A stretch of DNA of 64,000 nucleotides from Variovorax boronicumulans (lineage in GTDB: Bacteria; Pseudomonadota; Gammaproteobacteria; Burkholderiales; Burkholderiaceae_C), in assembly GCF_029892485.1 (NCBI RefSeq), contig NZ_JARXVG010000001.1, positions 930,001 through 994,000 of the forward strand, read 5' to 3'. The translations under genes were made by a program, and so were the position numbers. The notes beneath the pieces are model-generated. The model was not told the origin of the DNA, ran no database searches, and saw only the letters and a program-made list of their open reading frames with translations. Each line of letters opens with the position of its first letter. Positions within the stretch are counted from its first letter, which is position 1. Positions 27,345 through 37,123 of this stretch are shown here, in pieces.

Positions 27345-28301
27345 TCAATCCGCAGCCGCAGGCTCGTCGCCGGACTTTCGCTTCTTTCCGCGCGCCGCCT
27401 TCTTCGCCGCGCGCTCGGCATCGATGCGCTGCCCTTCGGCCAGCCACTGCGCGAACTCCTCGGGCGTCTCGAGCGTGATGCGCCCCAGGTTGCCGGCGCG
27501 GAACTCGTGCATCACGATCTCCGCCGACTTCTGCAGGTTGACCCGGCCCTTGCCCAGCAGCGCGCCGCGCTTGCGGCCGATGGTGTCGAGCACGTCCTCG
27601 TCCTTCATGACGGCGATGGTCTCGGCATCGAGCTCGACCAGCTTGAAGCGTTCCGCGATGCCCGCCGCGTAGTTCGTCTTCAGGTAGTTGAGGAGCTCGA
27701 GCGCCACTTCCTCTTCATCGAAGGCGTTGCGCCCCACCGCCCCGCTGGCCGCGAGGTTGTAGCCGCTCTTGGGCACCACGATGCGCGGCCACAGCATGCC
27801 GGGGGTGTCCCACAGGTAGAAGTCGTCGGCCAGCGTGATGCGCTGCTCCAGCTTGGTGATGCCGGCCTCGTCGCCGGTCTTGGCCTTGCGCCCGCCGGTG
27901 AGCGTGTTGATGAGGGTGGACTTGCCCACGTTCGGAATGCCGCAGATCAGCACCCGCATCGGCTTGGCCATGCCGCCGCGGTTGGGCGAGAGTTCGTGGC
28001 AGGCCTTGACGATCTGCTGCGCGGGCGTGGTCAGGCTCGCATCGAGCCCGATGGCGCGCGTGGCCGGCAGCGCGTTGTAGTGCGCCAGCCAGAGCGCGGT
28101 GCGCGCGGGGTCGGCCAGGTCCTGCTTGTTGAGCACCTTGAGCGTCGGACGGCCCGCGGTGAGCTCGGCCAGCATCGGGTTGGCGCTGGAGCCGGGCAGG
28201 CGCGCGTCGAGCAGTTCGATGACCACGTCGATGTCCTTCACCCGCTCGGTGATGGCCTTCTGGGTCGTGTACATGTGCCCGGGGAACCACTGGATCGCCA
28301 T
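27345..28301 (-). CDS. ylqF: YlqF/RbgA-like ribosome biogenesis GTPase
   Basis: Circularly permuted GTPase of the YlqF/RbgA family, 318 residues, involved in late 50S assembly in Bacillus. The order of motifs is permuted as expected: NKQD (G4) at 58-61, then GIPNVGKST (G1) at 121-129, then DTPG (G3) at 165-168. The start is MAIQWFPGHMYT, matching the family's WFPGHM signature. The tail is Lys/Arg-rich (RAAKKAARGKKRK), fitting contact with rRNA. It is divergent from the next gene across 219 bp. Confidence 0.93.
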   Translation of the reverse strand: MAIQWFPGHMYTTQKAITERVKDIDVVIELLDARLPGSSANPMLAELTAGRPTLKVLNKQDLADPARTALWLAHYNALPATRAIGLDASLTTPAQQIVKACHELSPNRGGMAKPMRVLICGIPNVGKSTLINTLTGGRKAKTGDEAGITKLEQRITLADDFYLWDTPGMLWPRIVVPKSGYNLAASGAVGRNAFDEEEVALELLNYLKTNYAAGIAERFKLVELDAETIAVMKDEDVLDTIGRKRGALLGKGRVNLQKSAEIVMHEFRAGNLGRITLETPEEFAQWLAEGQRIDAERAAKKAARGKKRKSGDEPAAAD

Positions 28302-28520
28302 CGATGGATGCTCTTTCTGTCGCGCTGTCTGGGGAGATTGGAGAGGGGGGTTCGGCCCGCGGGCCGGACGCGCATTGTGGACCGGGAACCTGAACGGCTT
28401 CTGGATGCTATGTTTTCCATAGCTGCAGACCCCATTCTGCCCTCGCCGCACCGGCCTCGCCCCCCTAGAATCCGCGCGCTGCGCCCCCGCAGCCATTCCA
28501 ACAAACCCTGAGGGAAATCC

Positions 28521-29120
28521 ATGCTCAAGCGCCTTGCCGCTGCCGTCCTGCTGGCAGCCACCGTCGTTCCTGTGTCCGTCGTCCACGCCCAGCGCCCTTC
28601 CCCGCCGCCCGGCCCGCTGATCAACGGCTACCTGTGCTGCAACATGCGCACCTACGGCGACTCGATCAGCGACATCAACTACGACGAACAGGGCACGAGC
28701 ATCGTCGCCGTGGGCACGCCCGCGCGCATCACGTCCTACGACTTTCGCTTTTTCAAGCTGGATCTGGCCGGCAAGCCCCAGCGCATCAAGAACGACTACA
28801 GCCGCAACATCACGCTGATCGACTTCGCCAAGCGCTACGTGGTCACCGAAGACCCGAAGCAGAAGATGGCGGCCTTCCCGCCCGCCGTGAGCGCTGCCAT
28901 CCGCGCGGGCAAGGTGATGCCCGGCATGACGCGCGAGCAGGTGCTCATGGCCATCGGCTACCCCGTGGCCGGCGAGAACCCCAGCCTCGAGGCGGCGACC
29001 TGGCGCTACTGGCGCGACAGCTGGTCGGAGTACCAGGTGAGCTTCGACGACAAGGGCCTGGTGAAGACCGTGGTGGGCGACCCCGTGGCGCTCAGCCGCG
29101 TGCTGGCCGCGACGCCTTAA
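28521..29120 (+). CDS. Exported protein with BamE/SmpA-like domain
   Basis: A 199-residue exported protein. The signal peptide ends near HAQR (residue 24). The C-terminal part (about 130-190) has GKVMPGMTREQVLMAIGYPVAG and then a WRYWRD segment, the pattern of the SmpA/OmlA fold found in BamE. Two adjacent cysteines (LCCNMRTYGDS, about 39-40) stand in the N-terminal half. It lacks the lipobox of true BamE and is longer, so it is a relative rather than the BAM subunit. GAGGGAA precedes the ATG. Confidence 0.72.
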   Translation: MLKRLAAAVLLAATVVPVSVVHAQRPSPPPGPLINGYLCCNMRTYGDSISDINYDEQGTSIVAVGTPARITSYDFRFFKLDLAGKPQRIKNDYSRNITLIDFAKRYVVTEDPKQKMAAFPPAVSAAIRAGKVMPGMTREQVLMAIGYPVAGENPSLEAATWRYWRDSWSEYQVSFDDKGLVKTVVGDPVALSRVLAATP

Positions 29121-29126
29121 GTTCTC

Positions 29127-29144
29127 GCGCGTGGACACACGCGC
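29127..29144. terminator. Short GC-rich stem-loop after the BamE-like gene
   Basis: GCGCGTG and CACGCGC flank a GACA loop 7 nt after the stop. No T-run follows, so it is a weak candidate for a terminator or transcript-stabilising hairpin. Confidence 0.35.
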
Positions 29145-29253
29145 AATCCCCTAGAGGGTTATGCATCGCGAGGGCCTTTTCCGCCCCTATGATTTGACCG
29201 AGTGCGGCGCCAGCGGCGTCGGTCGAATCAAAACTTTTTGTGGAGTGACCGCG

Positions 29254-29682
29254 ATGAAACCCGTCTCCGAACTGCTCAAGCGCCACGACTCGGCCGCCTG
29301 GCGCACCTCGCCCGACACCAGCGTGTTCGATGCGCTGGCCACGCTGGCCCGCTTCGAGGTCGGCGCGCTCATGGTGATGGACGGCGAGAAGCTGGTGGGC
29401 TTTCTGTCCGAGCGCGACTACACCCGCAAGGTTGCGCTGCAGGGCAAGAACTCCAAGGAAGTGAAGGTCTCGGAGATCATGACGCCCGACGTAATGACCG
29501 TCACCCCGCAAACCCGCACCCGCGCCTGCATGGCGCTGATGAGCCAGCGCAAGTTCCGCCACCTGCCGGTGGTCGATGGCGACAAGGTGGTCGGCATGAT
29601 CTCGATCCAGGACCTGATGGACGACATCATCAGCGAGCACGAGCAGACCATCACCCAGCTGACCAGCTACATCCAGAGCTGA
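29254..29682 (+). CDS. Tandem CBS-domain protein
   Basis: A 142-residue cytoplasmic protein made of two CBS motifs (about 12-65 and 75-130), with GALMVMDGEKLVGFLSERDY and HLPVVDGDKVVGMISIQDL as the conserved ends. Stand-alone CBS pairs bind adenosine nucleotides and act as energy sensors for a partner enzyme. GTGGAGTGA precedes the ATG at 29254. Followed after 128 bp by the HPF-like gene on the same strand. Confidence 0.88.
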   Translation: MKPVSELLKRHDSAAWRTSPDTSVFDALATLARFEVGALMVMDGEKLVGFLSERDYTRKVALQGKNSKEVKVSEIMTPDVMTVTPQTRTRACMALMSQRKFRHLPVVDGDKVVGMISIQDLMDDIISEHEQTITQLTSYIQS

Positions 29683-29810
29683 GCCCCACCCCGCGCATTG
29701 CCGCATTTCGGACCCTGCCCGGCGTGTGGGTAGGGAATAGACCTACGCACGGTGCAGCACTTGAGGGCGCACAGTGGGCCTTCGTTCATCCATCCAGCAA
29801 AGGGCATTGC

Positions 29811-30170
29811 ATGCAGATTCAGGTCAACACGAGCAACGGTATCGAGAACAAGGACACCCTGGAACGCTGGGCCGACACGGAGATCAAGCAGCATCTGAGC
29901 CGTTTCGTCGAAGACGTGACGCGCGTCGAGGTGCATCTGAGCGACGAGAACCACGACAAGGCCGGCGGCGGCGACAAGCGCTGCGTGATGGAAGCGCGCC
30001 TGGCCCACCACAAACCGCTGGCAGTGACACAGCACGCCAACACGCTCGACGAGGCCTTTCGCGGCGCAGCCGACAAGCTCAAGCGCCTGCTCGACAGCAC
30101 GCTGGGCCGCCTGAACAATCACCGCGACCGCGATTCGATCCGCAAGGACGGCAGCTTCGTCGCCGAATAG
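29811..30170 (+). CDS. HPF/RaiA-family ribosome-associated protein
   Basis: A 119-residue protein of the ribosome hibernation factor family (beta-alpha-beta-beta-beta-alpha fold). Visible are the opening MQIQVNTSNGIENKDTLERW, the VEVHLSDEN strand, and the second helix LDEAFRGAADKLKRLLDSTLGRL. The lack of the long-HPF dimerisation domain makes it the short type. It likely binds the 30S subunit under stress; the CBS protein upstream fits an energy-stress context but a functional link is only inferred. Confidence 0.82.
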   Translation: MQIQVNTSNGIENKDTLERWADTEIKQHLSRFVEDVTRVEVHLSDENHDKAGGGDKRCVMEARLAHHKPLAVTQHANTLDEAFRGAADKLKRLLDSTLGRLNNHRDRDSIRKDGSFVAE

Positions 30171-30191
30171 CGGCAGACAACTGCAAGAGCG

Positions 30192-30659
30192 TCACCGGGC
30201 CTTCCGCTTCGGCGGCGGCGCGCGGGGCGTCTCCGCGGGAATGAGCGGCGGGCGCTGGCCCGTGGTCATCCACGCATCGTAGAAATCGATCTTGCGATCG
30301 ACCAGCGTGAGCGCCTTCTTCCAATCGGCAATGGTCTCGGCCACCCGCCTGCGGTGCGCCTCGAGCAGGTCGCGGCGCTGTTGCAGCGTGGCCTTGCCCT
30401 GCAGCGCGAGGGCGGTGTATTCGCGCATTTCGGCAATCGACATGCCGGTGCGGCGCAGGCGCTCCATCAGGTCGAGCCAGCCCACGTGCAGCTCGCCGTA
30501 GAGGCGCCGGCCGCCGTCGTCGCGCGCCACGCCGGGCACGAGGCCCTGTGTCTCGTACCAGCGGATGGCGTGCACCGTGCGGCCGGTGCGTGTGGCCAGC
30601 TCGCCGATGTGGAAGGGCGTGCCCTTCACCGCCGGCGCGGCCGGGGCGCTAGCCGGCAT
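30192..30659 (-). CDS. MerR-family transcriptional regulator
   Basis: A 155-residue regulator with an N-terminal winged helix (FHIGELATRTGRTVHAIRWYE, residues about 16-36; then GRRLYGE) and a dimerisation coiled coil (about 85-130). No cysteine cluster for metal binding is seen, so it probably senses an organic or redox signal. The ATG at 30659 overlaps by 11 nt the original end of the NTF2-like gene upstream, showing the two were once translationally coupled. Confidence 0.87.
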   Translation of the reverse strand: MPASAPAAPAVKGTPFHIGELATRTGRTVHAIRWYETQGLVPGVARDDGGRRLYGELHVGWLDLMERLRRTGMSIAEMREYTALALQGKATLQQRRDLLEAHRRRVAETIADWKKALTLVDRKIDFYDAWMTTGQRPPLIPAETPRAPPPKRKAR

Positions 30660-31079
30660 GCGCGGGCACCGGTGGCGCCTCCAGCGCCTGCTGGACCAGT
30701 GCGGTGTCGAAGTACTCGGTCAGCTCTTTAGCTCTTTCACCTTGCCTCCTTCGAGTCGGTAGACGTAGCAATAGCGGTTGTTGTAGCGCTTGCCGGCCTT
30801 GGTGGGCACATCGCCGCTGAACAGCACCACGACCCGGTCGCCCTCGGCAATGATGCGCTCGGTCTTGCTCGCATAGGGCGCAGCGAACTGTGCGAACAGC
30901 GGCTTGATCAGCTCCTCGCGAATGGCCGCCTTGCCCGCGTAGGTGCGCGACCAGGGCGTGGTGCCTTCCAGTGTCCAGCTGGCATCTTCGGCCAGGCTGT
31001 CGATGAAGGCCTGGCCGTTGCCCTTGTCCAGCTCGGCGTGGATGTGCCGGACCAGGGCCTTGTTGTCGATGGTGTTCAT
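30649..31079 (-). pseudogene. NTF2/SnoaL-like protein, frameshifted by an 8-bp tandem duplication
   Basis: Reading from the ATG at 31079, a SnoaL/ketosteroid-isomerase-like domain runs 119 residues and stops at 30720 (ending KVKELKS). Just before the stop the plus strand holds AGCTCTTT twice in tandem (30722-30737). Removing one copy restores a frame that continues KVKELTEYFDTALVQQAL and ends at 30649, giving 140 residues and an 11-nt overlap with the MerR start. The restored tail matches how members of this family normally end (ELTEY-D-ALV). So the gene has lost its last helix, through a mutation that slippage could also reverse. The truncated 119-residue product may still be made. Family members are small enzymes or ligand-binding proteins with varied substrates. 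Confidence 0.85.
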
Positions 31080-31181
31080 GGCTTGATTTCCTTGGGCGTT
31101 GAATGAACCGGAAGTCCCGGTGAATTCATTGGAAATGCTCGAGTGCGCTCCAGGTCAAGCGCCATGAACAGGGTTGTTCGC

Positions 31182-32108
<927 letters not shown>

Positions 32109-32223
32109 GGGTGTCTCTCTTCGCTGCTTTCGTTGGGGATGTTTCGCGCCTTGCCGCTGTGCGGCAGCGTGGCGTTTTACCCCAGAAAGGCTCGGCGGCA
32201 CCCCGGCGGGCGCGCCACCCCAG

Positions 32224-32604
32224 TCACCCGTGCGACGGCTGCATGGTGGCGCAGTAGGCCACCAGCTGGTCGAGCTCGGCCGATTTGTCGAAGAAGGCGT
32301 CGGCGCCCAGCTTCGTCGAGCGATCGCGCATGTCGTCCGTGGCGTAGTTGCTGAGCACGATCACCTTCTGGTGCGGCAAGCGGTTGCGGCAGGCGCTGAT
32401 CACGCCCAGCCCATTGCCGCGCTTGAGGAACAGGTCGACGATGGTCAGGTCCCATTCGTGGTGGTGATGGTTCAGCCAGTCGACCGCTTCTTCCTCGGTG
32501 CTGGCGGAGGCCACGACTTCGGCATCGGCCACTTCTTCCAGGAAGCCGACGAGGTTTTCGCGGATCACCGCGCTGTCCTCGACGAGGTAGGCCTTGAACG
32601 TCAT
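32224..32604 (-). CDS. Stand-alone response-regulator receiver
   Basis: A 126-residue protein consisting only of a receiver (CheY-like) domain: acidic residues E9-D10, phosphoacceptor D57 in TIVDLFLKRG, S85 and K107 (FFDKS). There is no output domain and no kinase nearby, so it must work by protein contact or as a phosphate relay. Four consecutive histidines (about 46-49) lie in the helix before the phosphorylation strand. It sits 150 bp downstream of gshA on the same strand. Confidence 0.87.
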   Translation of the reverse strand: MTFKAYLVEDSAVIRENLVGFLEEVADAEVVASASTEEEAVDWLNHHHHEWDLTIVDLFLKRGNGLGVISACRNRLPHQKVIVLSNYATDDMRDRSTKLGADAFFDKSAELDQLVAYCATMQPSHG

Positions 32605-32754
32605 GATGAAACCAATGGGGCTGGACTTGCGCGGTGCATGACCTGATCCTCGCAGCGCCTTCAGCGCCCGCGGTGGGCCATGCTGGCCAATGCCTGTAGG
32701 CGATACGCCACCGCGCCTGTCGTCTCCGAGCGGCGCCACGCCCCGAAAGGACGG

Positions 32755-34311
32755 CTAGGCTGCGACGGCCATGCGGCCTCGGGCCATGCCCAGGCGCGCC
32801 GGCGAGACGTATTGCTCGCGATAGATCTCGAAGGGCATGGTGTCCGCCGCTTCGATGCGCTTCTGCTCCTGGATCGACTCGGCGGTCATGCGCTCGAACT
32901 CGGCCTGCTGCCCGTCCGAGAACGGCAGGGCCAGCAGCGCGGCGCGGGTCTGCTCCGATTGGGCGCGCACGAAACCGACGAAGGAGTTGCCATGCTGCTG
33001 CTCGATGGCCGCGAGCACGCGGGCCGAGGGCAGGCTGTCGGGGTTCTGCAGCGCGGCCCTGGCGGCTTTCACCGCGTCGGTGTGCTGCGTGCCGCCCTGC
33101 GCCGCGTCGACCGCGGCGGCGATGGGCAGGCACTCTTCGACGAGTTCGATGCCCCAGTCCGTCAGCGTGACTTCGCTGCCATCGCGCGACAAGCGCAGGC
33201 CCGGCTCGCGGCCGCGCGCGGCGGTCAGGTGCTGGTTGCGCGCCAGGTCGGCAATTTCCTGCGGGGTGTCGTCGGGGCTGTCGCGGAGGAGGCAGTGCAG
33301 CAGGAACACGTCGATGAAGCGCATGGTCTGCGCATTGATGCCGACGGTCTCGAAGGGGTCCAGGTCCATCAGGCGCACCTCGACATATTCGACGCCGCGC
33401 TCGCGCAGCGCATGCAGCGGGCGCTCGCCGGGGTTGATCACGCGCTTGGGGCGGATGGTGCCGTAGAACTCGTTCTCGATCTGCAGCAGGCTGGTGGCCA
33501 ACTGGTTGTAGTCGCCGCCCAGGTTGCGGATGCCGATGGCTTCGTAAGCCGGCCACGGACGGGTGAGCGCGTCCTGCAGCGAAGCGCCGTAGCCGTCCAG
33601 GCTGTTGTAGCTGACCGCGAGCGAGGCCTGCGCATCGCTCTGGTAGCCCAGGCGCCCCATGCGCAACGAGGTGCCGTGCGGCATGAACATGCTGCCGTCG
33701 CCCAGCGGCTGAAGTTCGTGCGGGCGGCCCGCGACGAAGCTCGAACACAGCGCCGGCGAGGCGCCGAACAGGTACAGCAAGAGGAAGGCGTGGCGGCGGA
33801 AATTGCGGATCAGCGCGAAGTACTGTTCGCTCGACACGTCGGGCAGCGACCAGTTGTAGTGGATGCCCGAGATGGTCTGCATGCGGCGGCCGTAGCGGTG
33901 GCTCAGGCCCATGCGGTAGACGCTCTTGGCGCGGCCCACGTTCGACGAGCCGTAGCGGCCGATGGGAATGGTCTCGTCGGTCGGCAGGCCGCAGGGCATG
34001 CTGGAGACCCAGAGGCGCTCGTCGCCCAGCTGGTCGAGCACGCGGTAGGTGAACTGGTGGACCCGGGTCAATTCTTCCAGCGCCGATTCGACGCCGCCGT
34101 GCACGCCCGTGATGAGCTCGAGCTGCGATTCGCTGAAGTCGGTCGTGATGTGCGGATGCGTGAGCGCCGAGCCCAGCGCCGCCGGATGCGGCGTCAGCGC
34201 GAGCTTGCCGTCGGGCAGCGCGCGCAGGCTTTCCTTCTCGATGCCGCGTCGCATGCCCTGAAGGCGTGCGGCTGAAAGTGCACCCAACCTCTCCTGCAAT
34301 CTGTTGCTCAT
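32755..34311 (-). CDS. gshA: Glutamate-cysteine ligase
   Basis: Class I gamma-glutamylcysteine synthetase, 518 residues, first step of glutathione synthesis. Recognisable are RGIEKESLR (about 22-30), TDFSESQLELITG, GIHYNWSLP, and ENEFYGTIRPKR, all typical of the E. coli-type enzyme. The start at 34311 (MSNRLQERLGAL) matches family N-termini; an ATG 6 codons upstream is possible. The product gamma-glutamylcysteine can also be a sulfur donor for some EgtB enzymes, and egtB lies elsewhere in this window. Confidence 0.95.
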   Translation of the reverse strand: MSNRLQERLGALSAARLQGMRRGIEKESLRALPDGKLALTPHPAALGSALTHPHITTDFSESQLELITGVHGGVESALEELTRVHQFTYRVLDQLGDERLWVSSMPCGLPTDETIPIGRYGSSNVGRAKSVYRMGLSHRYGRRMQTISGIHYNWSLPDVSSEQYFALIRNFRRHAFLLLYLFGASPALCSSFVAGRPHELQPLGDGSMFMPHGTSLRMGRLGYQSDAQASLAVSYNSLDGYGASLQDALTRPWPAYEAIGIRNLGGDYNQLATSLLQIENEFYGTIRPKRVINPGERPLHALRERGVEYVEVRLMDLDPFETVGINAQTMRFIDVFLLHCLLRDSPDDTPQEIADLARNQHLTAARGREPGLRLSRDGSEVTLTDWGIELVEECLPIAAAVDAAQGGTQHTDAVKAARAALQNPDSLPSARVLAAIEQQHGNSFVGFVRAQSEQTRAALLALPFSDGQQAEFERMTAESIQEQKRIEAADTMPFEIYREQYVSPARLGMARGRMAVAA

Positions 34312-34410
34312 ATTGTTATGACCCATCAATCTTCTGAGGGGCTGGAAGGTAGCACGGGCGCGCGGGCACTGCTCGTGCAGGGAATCCCGGTTCCGGCTAG
34401 GCTCTCGCCC

Positions 34411-34427
34411 GCTATTTTTTTGATAGC
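34411..34427. repeat. Short AT-rich palindrome upstream of gshA
   Basis: GCTAT and ATAGC flank seven bases rich in T (TTTTTTG), forming a small stem-loop in the 171-bp gap before gshA. I recall similar GCTAT-type palindromes as common dispersed sequences in Comamonadaceae. On the plus strand it resembles a weak hairpin with an internal T-run. No function can be assigned. Confidence 0.4.
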
Positions 34428-34482
34428 TCCCTGCATAGACACCGTGGGGGCCAGAGGCCTCTTTCGTAGAGAAAAATGCGGG

Positions 34483-34794
34483 TCAGGCGCGGCCGGCCCG
34501 CAGGTCTATCTCATCCGACTGGTAGACGTGGATCTCCGGCGTGCCGTCGGCCATGGCCGCGAGCGCCTTGCCGAAGGCGCGCGAGGCATCCACGCGAAAG
34601 TGCGCCTGCAGCGCGGGCATGTCGCTCCAGCGCTCCACGAAAGTCAACCGCAGCGGGTCTTGCACGTCGGTCGTGACTTCATGCGAGATGCAGCCCGGCT
34701 CTGTGCGCGAACGCAGCACGTGCTCCACGCTGATGGCCAGCATCGCCTGCAGGGTGTCGGGTTTCGCCAGGGCGTGTCCGATGACGAGGATCAT
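34483..34794 (-). CDS. Antibiotic biosynthesis monooxygenase (ABM) domain protein
   Basis: A 103-residue ferredoxin-like fold protein of the ABM family. The N-terminal strand MILVIGHALAKP, the SRTEPGCISHEV turn and FVERWSDMPALQAHF are the usual conserved parts. Such proteins are small quinol monooxygenases or stress-related heme-independent oxygenases, usually dimeric. It lies 42 bp downstream of the esterase gene on the same strand and is probably cotranscribed with it. Confidence 0.85.
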   Translation of the reverse strand: MILVIGHALAKPDTLQAMLAISVEHVLRSRTEPGCISHEVTTDVQDPLRLTFVERWSDMPALQAHFRVDASRAFGKALAAMADGTPEIHVYQSDEIDLRAGRA

Positions 34795-34836
34795 GGCTGT
34801 CTCCTTCTCTCGTGGGTTGCCGCGACGGCCTGTGGT

Positions 34837-35499
34837 TCAGCCCAGCACGCGCAGCAGGAAATCGTTCAGGTCGGCAATTTCCTCCATGCAGACCGAGTGC
34901 GCCATCGCGTATTCGTGCCATTCGACGGTATAGCCCAAAGCGGCGAGCGCGTCGCGCGATTGCGCGGCCCGGGCCAGCGGCACCATCGGGTCTTGCTGGC
35001 CATGGCCGAGGAACACCGGCGTGTCGTGGTTGGCCGCATGGCGCTCGGCCGCGGTGCTGGCCGCCAGTGGCAGCCAGCCCGAGAGGCCGACGATGCCGGC
35101 CAGGCGCTCGGTGTGGCGCAGCCCGGTCAAGAGCGCCATCGCGCAGCCCTGCGAGAAGCCGGCCACCACGATGCGGTTCGCGGGAATGCCACGGGCCTTT
35201 TCGTTGGCGATTAGCGCCTCGATGGTGGCCTGCGAACGGCGCAGGCCGGTGGCGTCTTCCTGCACATTGAAATCGGGGGCGGCGATGTCGAACCAGGCCG
35301 GCATCTGGTAGCCGTTGTTCAGCGTGACCGGAATCACCGGCGCATTGGGGAACACGAAGCGCACCGGCCCGACGCTGGACAGGTCGAGCTCGCCGGCAAT
35401 CGGCACGAAGTCGTTGCCGTCGGCGCCAAGGCCGTGCATCAGGATCACGGTGGCGGTGGGGTTCGGGGCGGTTTCGATTTCGATGGGGGAGCGGGACAT
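34837..35499 (-). CDS. Alpha/beta-hydrolase, carboxylesterase / phospholipase family
   Basis: Cytoplasmic serine hydrolase of the PF02230 family, 220 residues. The oxyanion region is VILMHGLGADGNDF, the nucleophile elbow GFSQG holds the catalytic Ser (about residue 116), the acid is D in GQQDPMVP (about 169), and the His is in AMAHSVC (about 201). The closest functional class is the broad-specificity short-chain carboxylesterase (EstB) group. No signal peptide is seen. Confidence 0.92.
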   Translation of the reverse strand: MSRSPIEIETAPNPTATVILMHGLGADGNDFVPIAGELDLSSVGPVRFVFPNAPVIPVTLNNGYQMPAWFDIAAPDFNVQEDATGLRRSQATIEALIANEKARGIPANRIVVAGFSQGCAMALLTGLRHTERLAGIVGLSGWLPLAASTAAERHAANHDTPVFLGHGQQDPMVPLARAAQSRDALAALGYTVEWHEYAMAHSVCMEEIADLNDFLLRVLG

Positions 35500-35590
35500 G
35501 ATCGGGCAAAGGTATTCAAGGATTCGGATGGCCTCACCTTAGCGCATTCGGGCGGTCGGCTGACTTGCGCAGCGCGCCTGCGCGACCAAG

Positions 35591-35929
35591 ATGGGCCGAA
35601 ACAAAAGGAAAGAAGATCGCGTGAGCCACTCCCCTCCCCTGGTCGACACTAAGCTCTCCGGCGTGGTCCTGGTCTGCGGCGATTGCGAAGAACGCAGCGA
35701 CGGCCCCACGAAACTCAAGGCGAAACAGGTCCGCAAGGAACTCAAGCGCGATCTGGTGCACATGCCAGGGCGGCTGCGCGTCGTGCAGTCGACCTGCCTG
35801 GGCCTGTGCCCGAAGAAGGCGATGGCGCTGGTCGCCGTGGCTGAGGGGCATGCGCCGATGGCCGCCGAGGTGTGCCGCGATGACGATGTCGCGGATTTCG
35901 CCAAGGCGCTGTCCCGGTCGATCCGCTAG
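35591..35929 (+). CDS. Thioredoxin-like 2Fe-2S ferredoxin-type protein
   Basis: A 112-residue protein (or 102 if translation starts at the GTG at 35621, which has AAGGAAAGAAG upstream). It contains VCGDCEERSDG and STCLGLCPKKA, giving the CxxC ... CxxxC pattern of thioredoxin-fold 2Fe-2S proteins related to NuoE. There is no partner oxidoreductase nearby. It is divergent from the esterase gene across 91 bp. Confidence 0.75.
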   Translation: MGRNKRKEDRVSHSPPLVDTKLSGVVLVCGDCEERSDGPTKLKAKQVRKELKRDLVHMPGRLRVVQSTCLGLCPKKAMALVAVAEGHAPMAAEVCRDDDVADFAKALSRSIR

Positions 35930-35946
35930 CCGGAACAGGCCGATCG

Positions 35947-36933
35947 CTATTCGGCCTTGATGCCGACGGCCTTCACGATCTGCGCATAGCGCTCGTACTC
36001 GGCCGACACCTGCTGCTGGAATTGGCGCTGCGCAAACCCGGTGGCCTCGATGCCTTGCAGCGCGAGGTCGGCGCGGGCCGCGGGCGTCTGCACGATGCGC
36101 CCGGCCTCGGCGGCAATCGCATCGAGCACCGGCTGCGGCGTGCGGGCCGGCGCGAACAGGCCGAACCAGGTGCCCGAGCGGTAGCCGGCGTAGGTTTCGG
36201 CGACGGTCGGCACCTCGGGCAGCAGCGCATGGCGCTTCTCGCCGCTGGTGCCCAGCGCAACGAGCTTGCCGGTGCGGATGTGCTGCAGCGCCGGGCCGAC
36301 CGCAATGAACATCACATCGACCTGCCCCGCGATCACGTCCTGCATGCCCAGCAGCCCGCCGCGGTATGGAATGTGGGTGACGTAGATGCCGGTCTTCTGC
36401 TTGAGCAGTTCCATGCTGAGCTGCTGCGGGCTGCCGTTGCCGGCCGAGGCGTAGTTGATGCGCCCGGGATGGGCCTTGGCGGCGCGCACGAAATCGGCCA
36501 CGGTCCGAAAGCCCGTCTTCGGGTTCGCGACCAGCACGAAGTCGATCTGGCCGAGGGACACGACGGGCACCAGGTCGCGGCGGGCGTCATAGGGAAGGCC
36601 AGTCTGGATGTTGGGAAGAATGGTGATCGGCCCGTCGGCGCCCACGAGCAGCGAATACCCGTCGGCCGGCGCCTTGGCCAGCCCGTCAGCCGCCAGGATG
36701 CCCGCCGCCCCGGCGCGGTTGTCGACCACCACGGGCTGCTTCCACTGCTCGGACAGGCGCTGCGACAGGTAGCGCGCGAGCACGTCGGGCGAGCTGCCGG
36801 GCGTGTTCGCGACCGTGATGTGCACGGGCCTGGCCGGATAGGCCGCAGCGGGTTGCTGGGCCTGTGCCGCCAGCACGAACAGGGCTCCGGCCCACAGCGC
36901 GAGGAGCGGTTTCGACAGGGGATGGACGCGCAT
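35947..36933 (-). CDS. Bug-family (TTT) periplasmic solute receptor
   Basis: Tripartite tricarboxylate transporter substrate-binding protein, 328 residues, of the type greatly expanded in Burkholderiales. A signal peptide (about 1-25, ending AAQA) is followed by the family opening YPARPVHITVANTPGSSPDVLAR, and VVDNRAGAAGILAADGLAKAPADGYSLL is typical (quoted in parts: VVDNRAGAAG, ADGYSLL). No TctA/TctB membrane subunits are nearby, so it is an orphan receptor whose ligand is unknown. It is divergent from the Fur-family gene across 190 bp. Confidence 0.93.
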   Translation of the reverse strand: MRVHPLSKPLLALWAGALFVLAAQAQQPAAAYPARPVHITVANTPGSSPDVLARYLSQRLSEQWKQPVVVDNRAGAAGILAADGLAKAPADGYSLLVGADGPITILPNIQTGLPYDARRDLVPVVSLGQIDFVLVANPKTGFRTVADFVRAAKAHPGRINYASAGNGSPQQLSMELLKQKTGIYVTHIPYRGGLLGMQDVIAGQVDVMFIAVGPALQHIRTGKLVALGTSGEKRHALLPEVPTVAETYAGYRSGTWFGLFAPARTPQPVLDAIAAEAGRIVQTPAARADLALQGIEATGFAQRQFQQQVSAEYERYAQIVKAVGIKAE

Positions 36934-37123
36934 GGACGACTTTCGTTTTCAAAGACAAAGCGCGCGATTCTGTCGCGTGCACGCCTTCGCGCGAACGACC
37001 CATTCGTCAGATGCTTAGCTGCATCCGGACATATGCGGCTTCGCCAGACCGGCCGCGACAGGCGAGGGATTTTTCGCCGCTTTACACATCGGAACCCGAA
37101 GATGCAACACAATCGCGTTTCCC

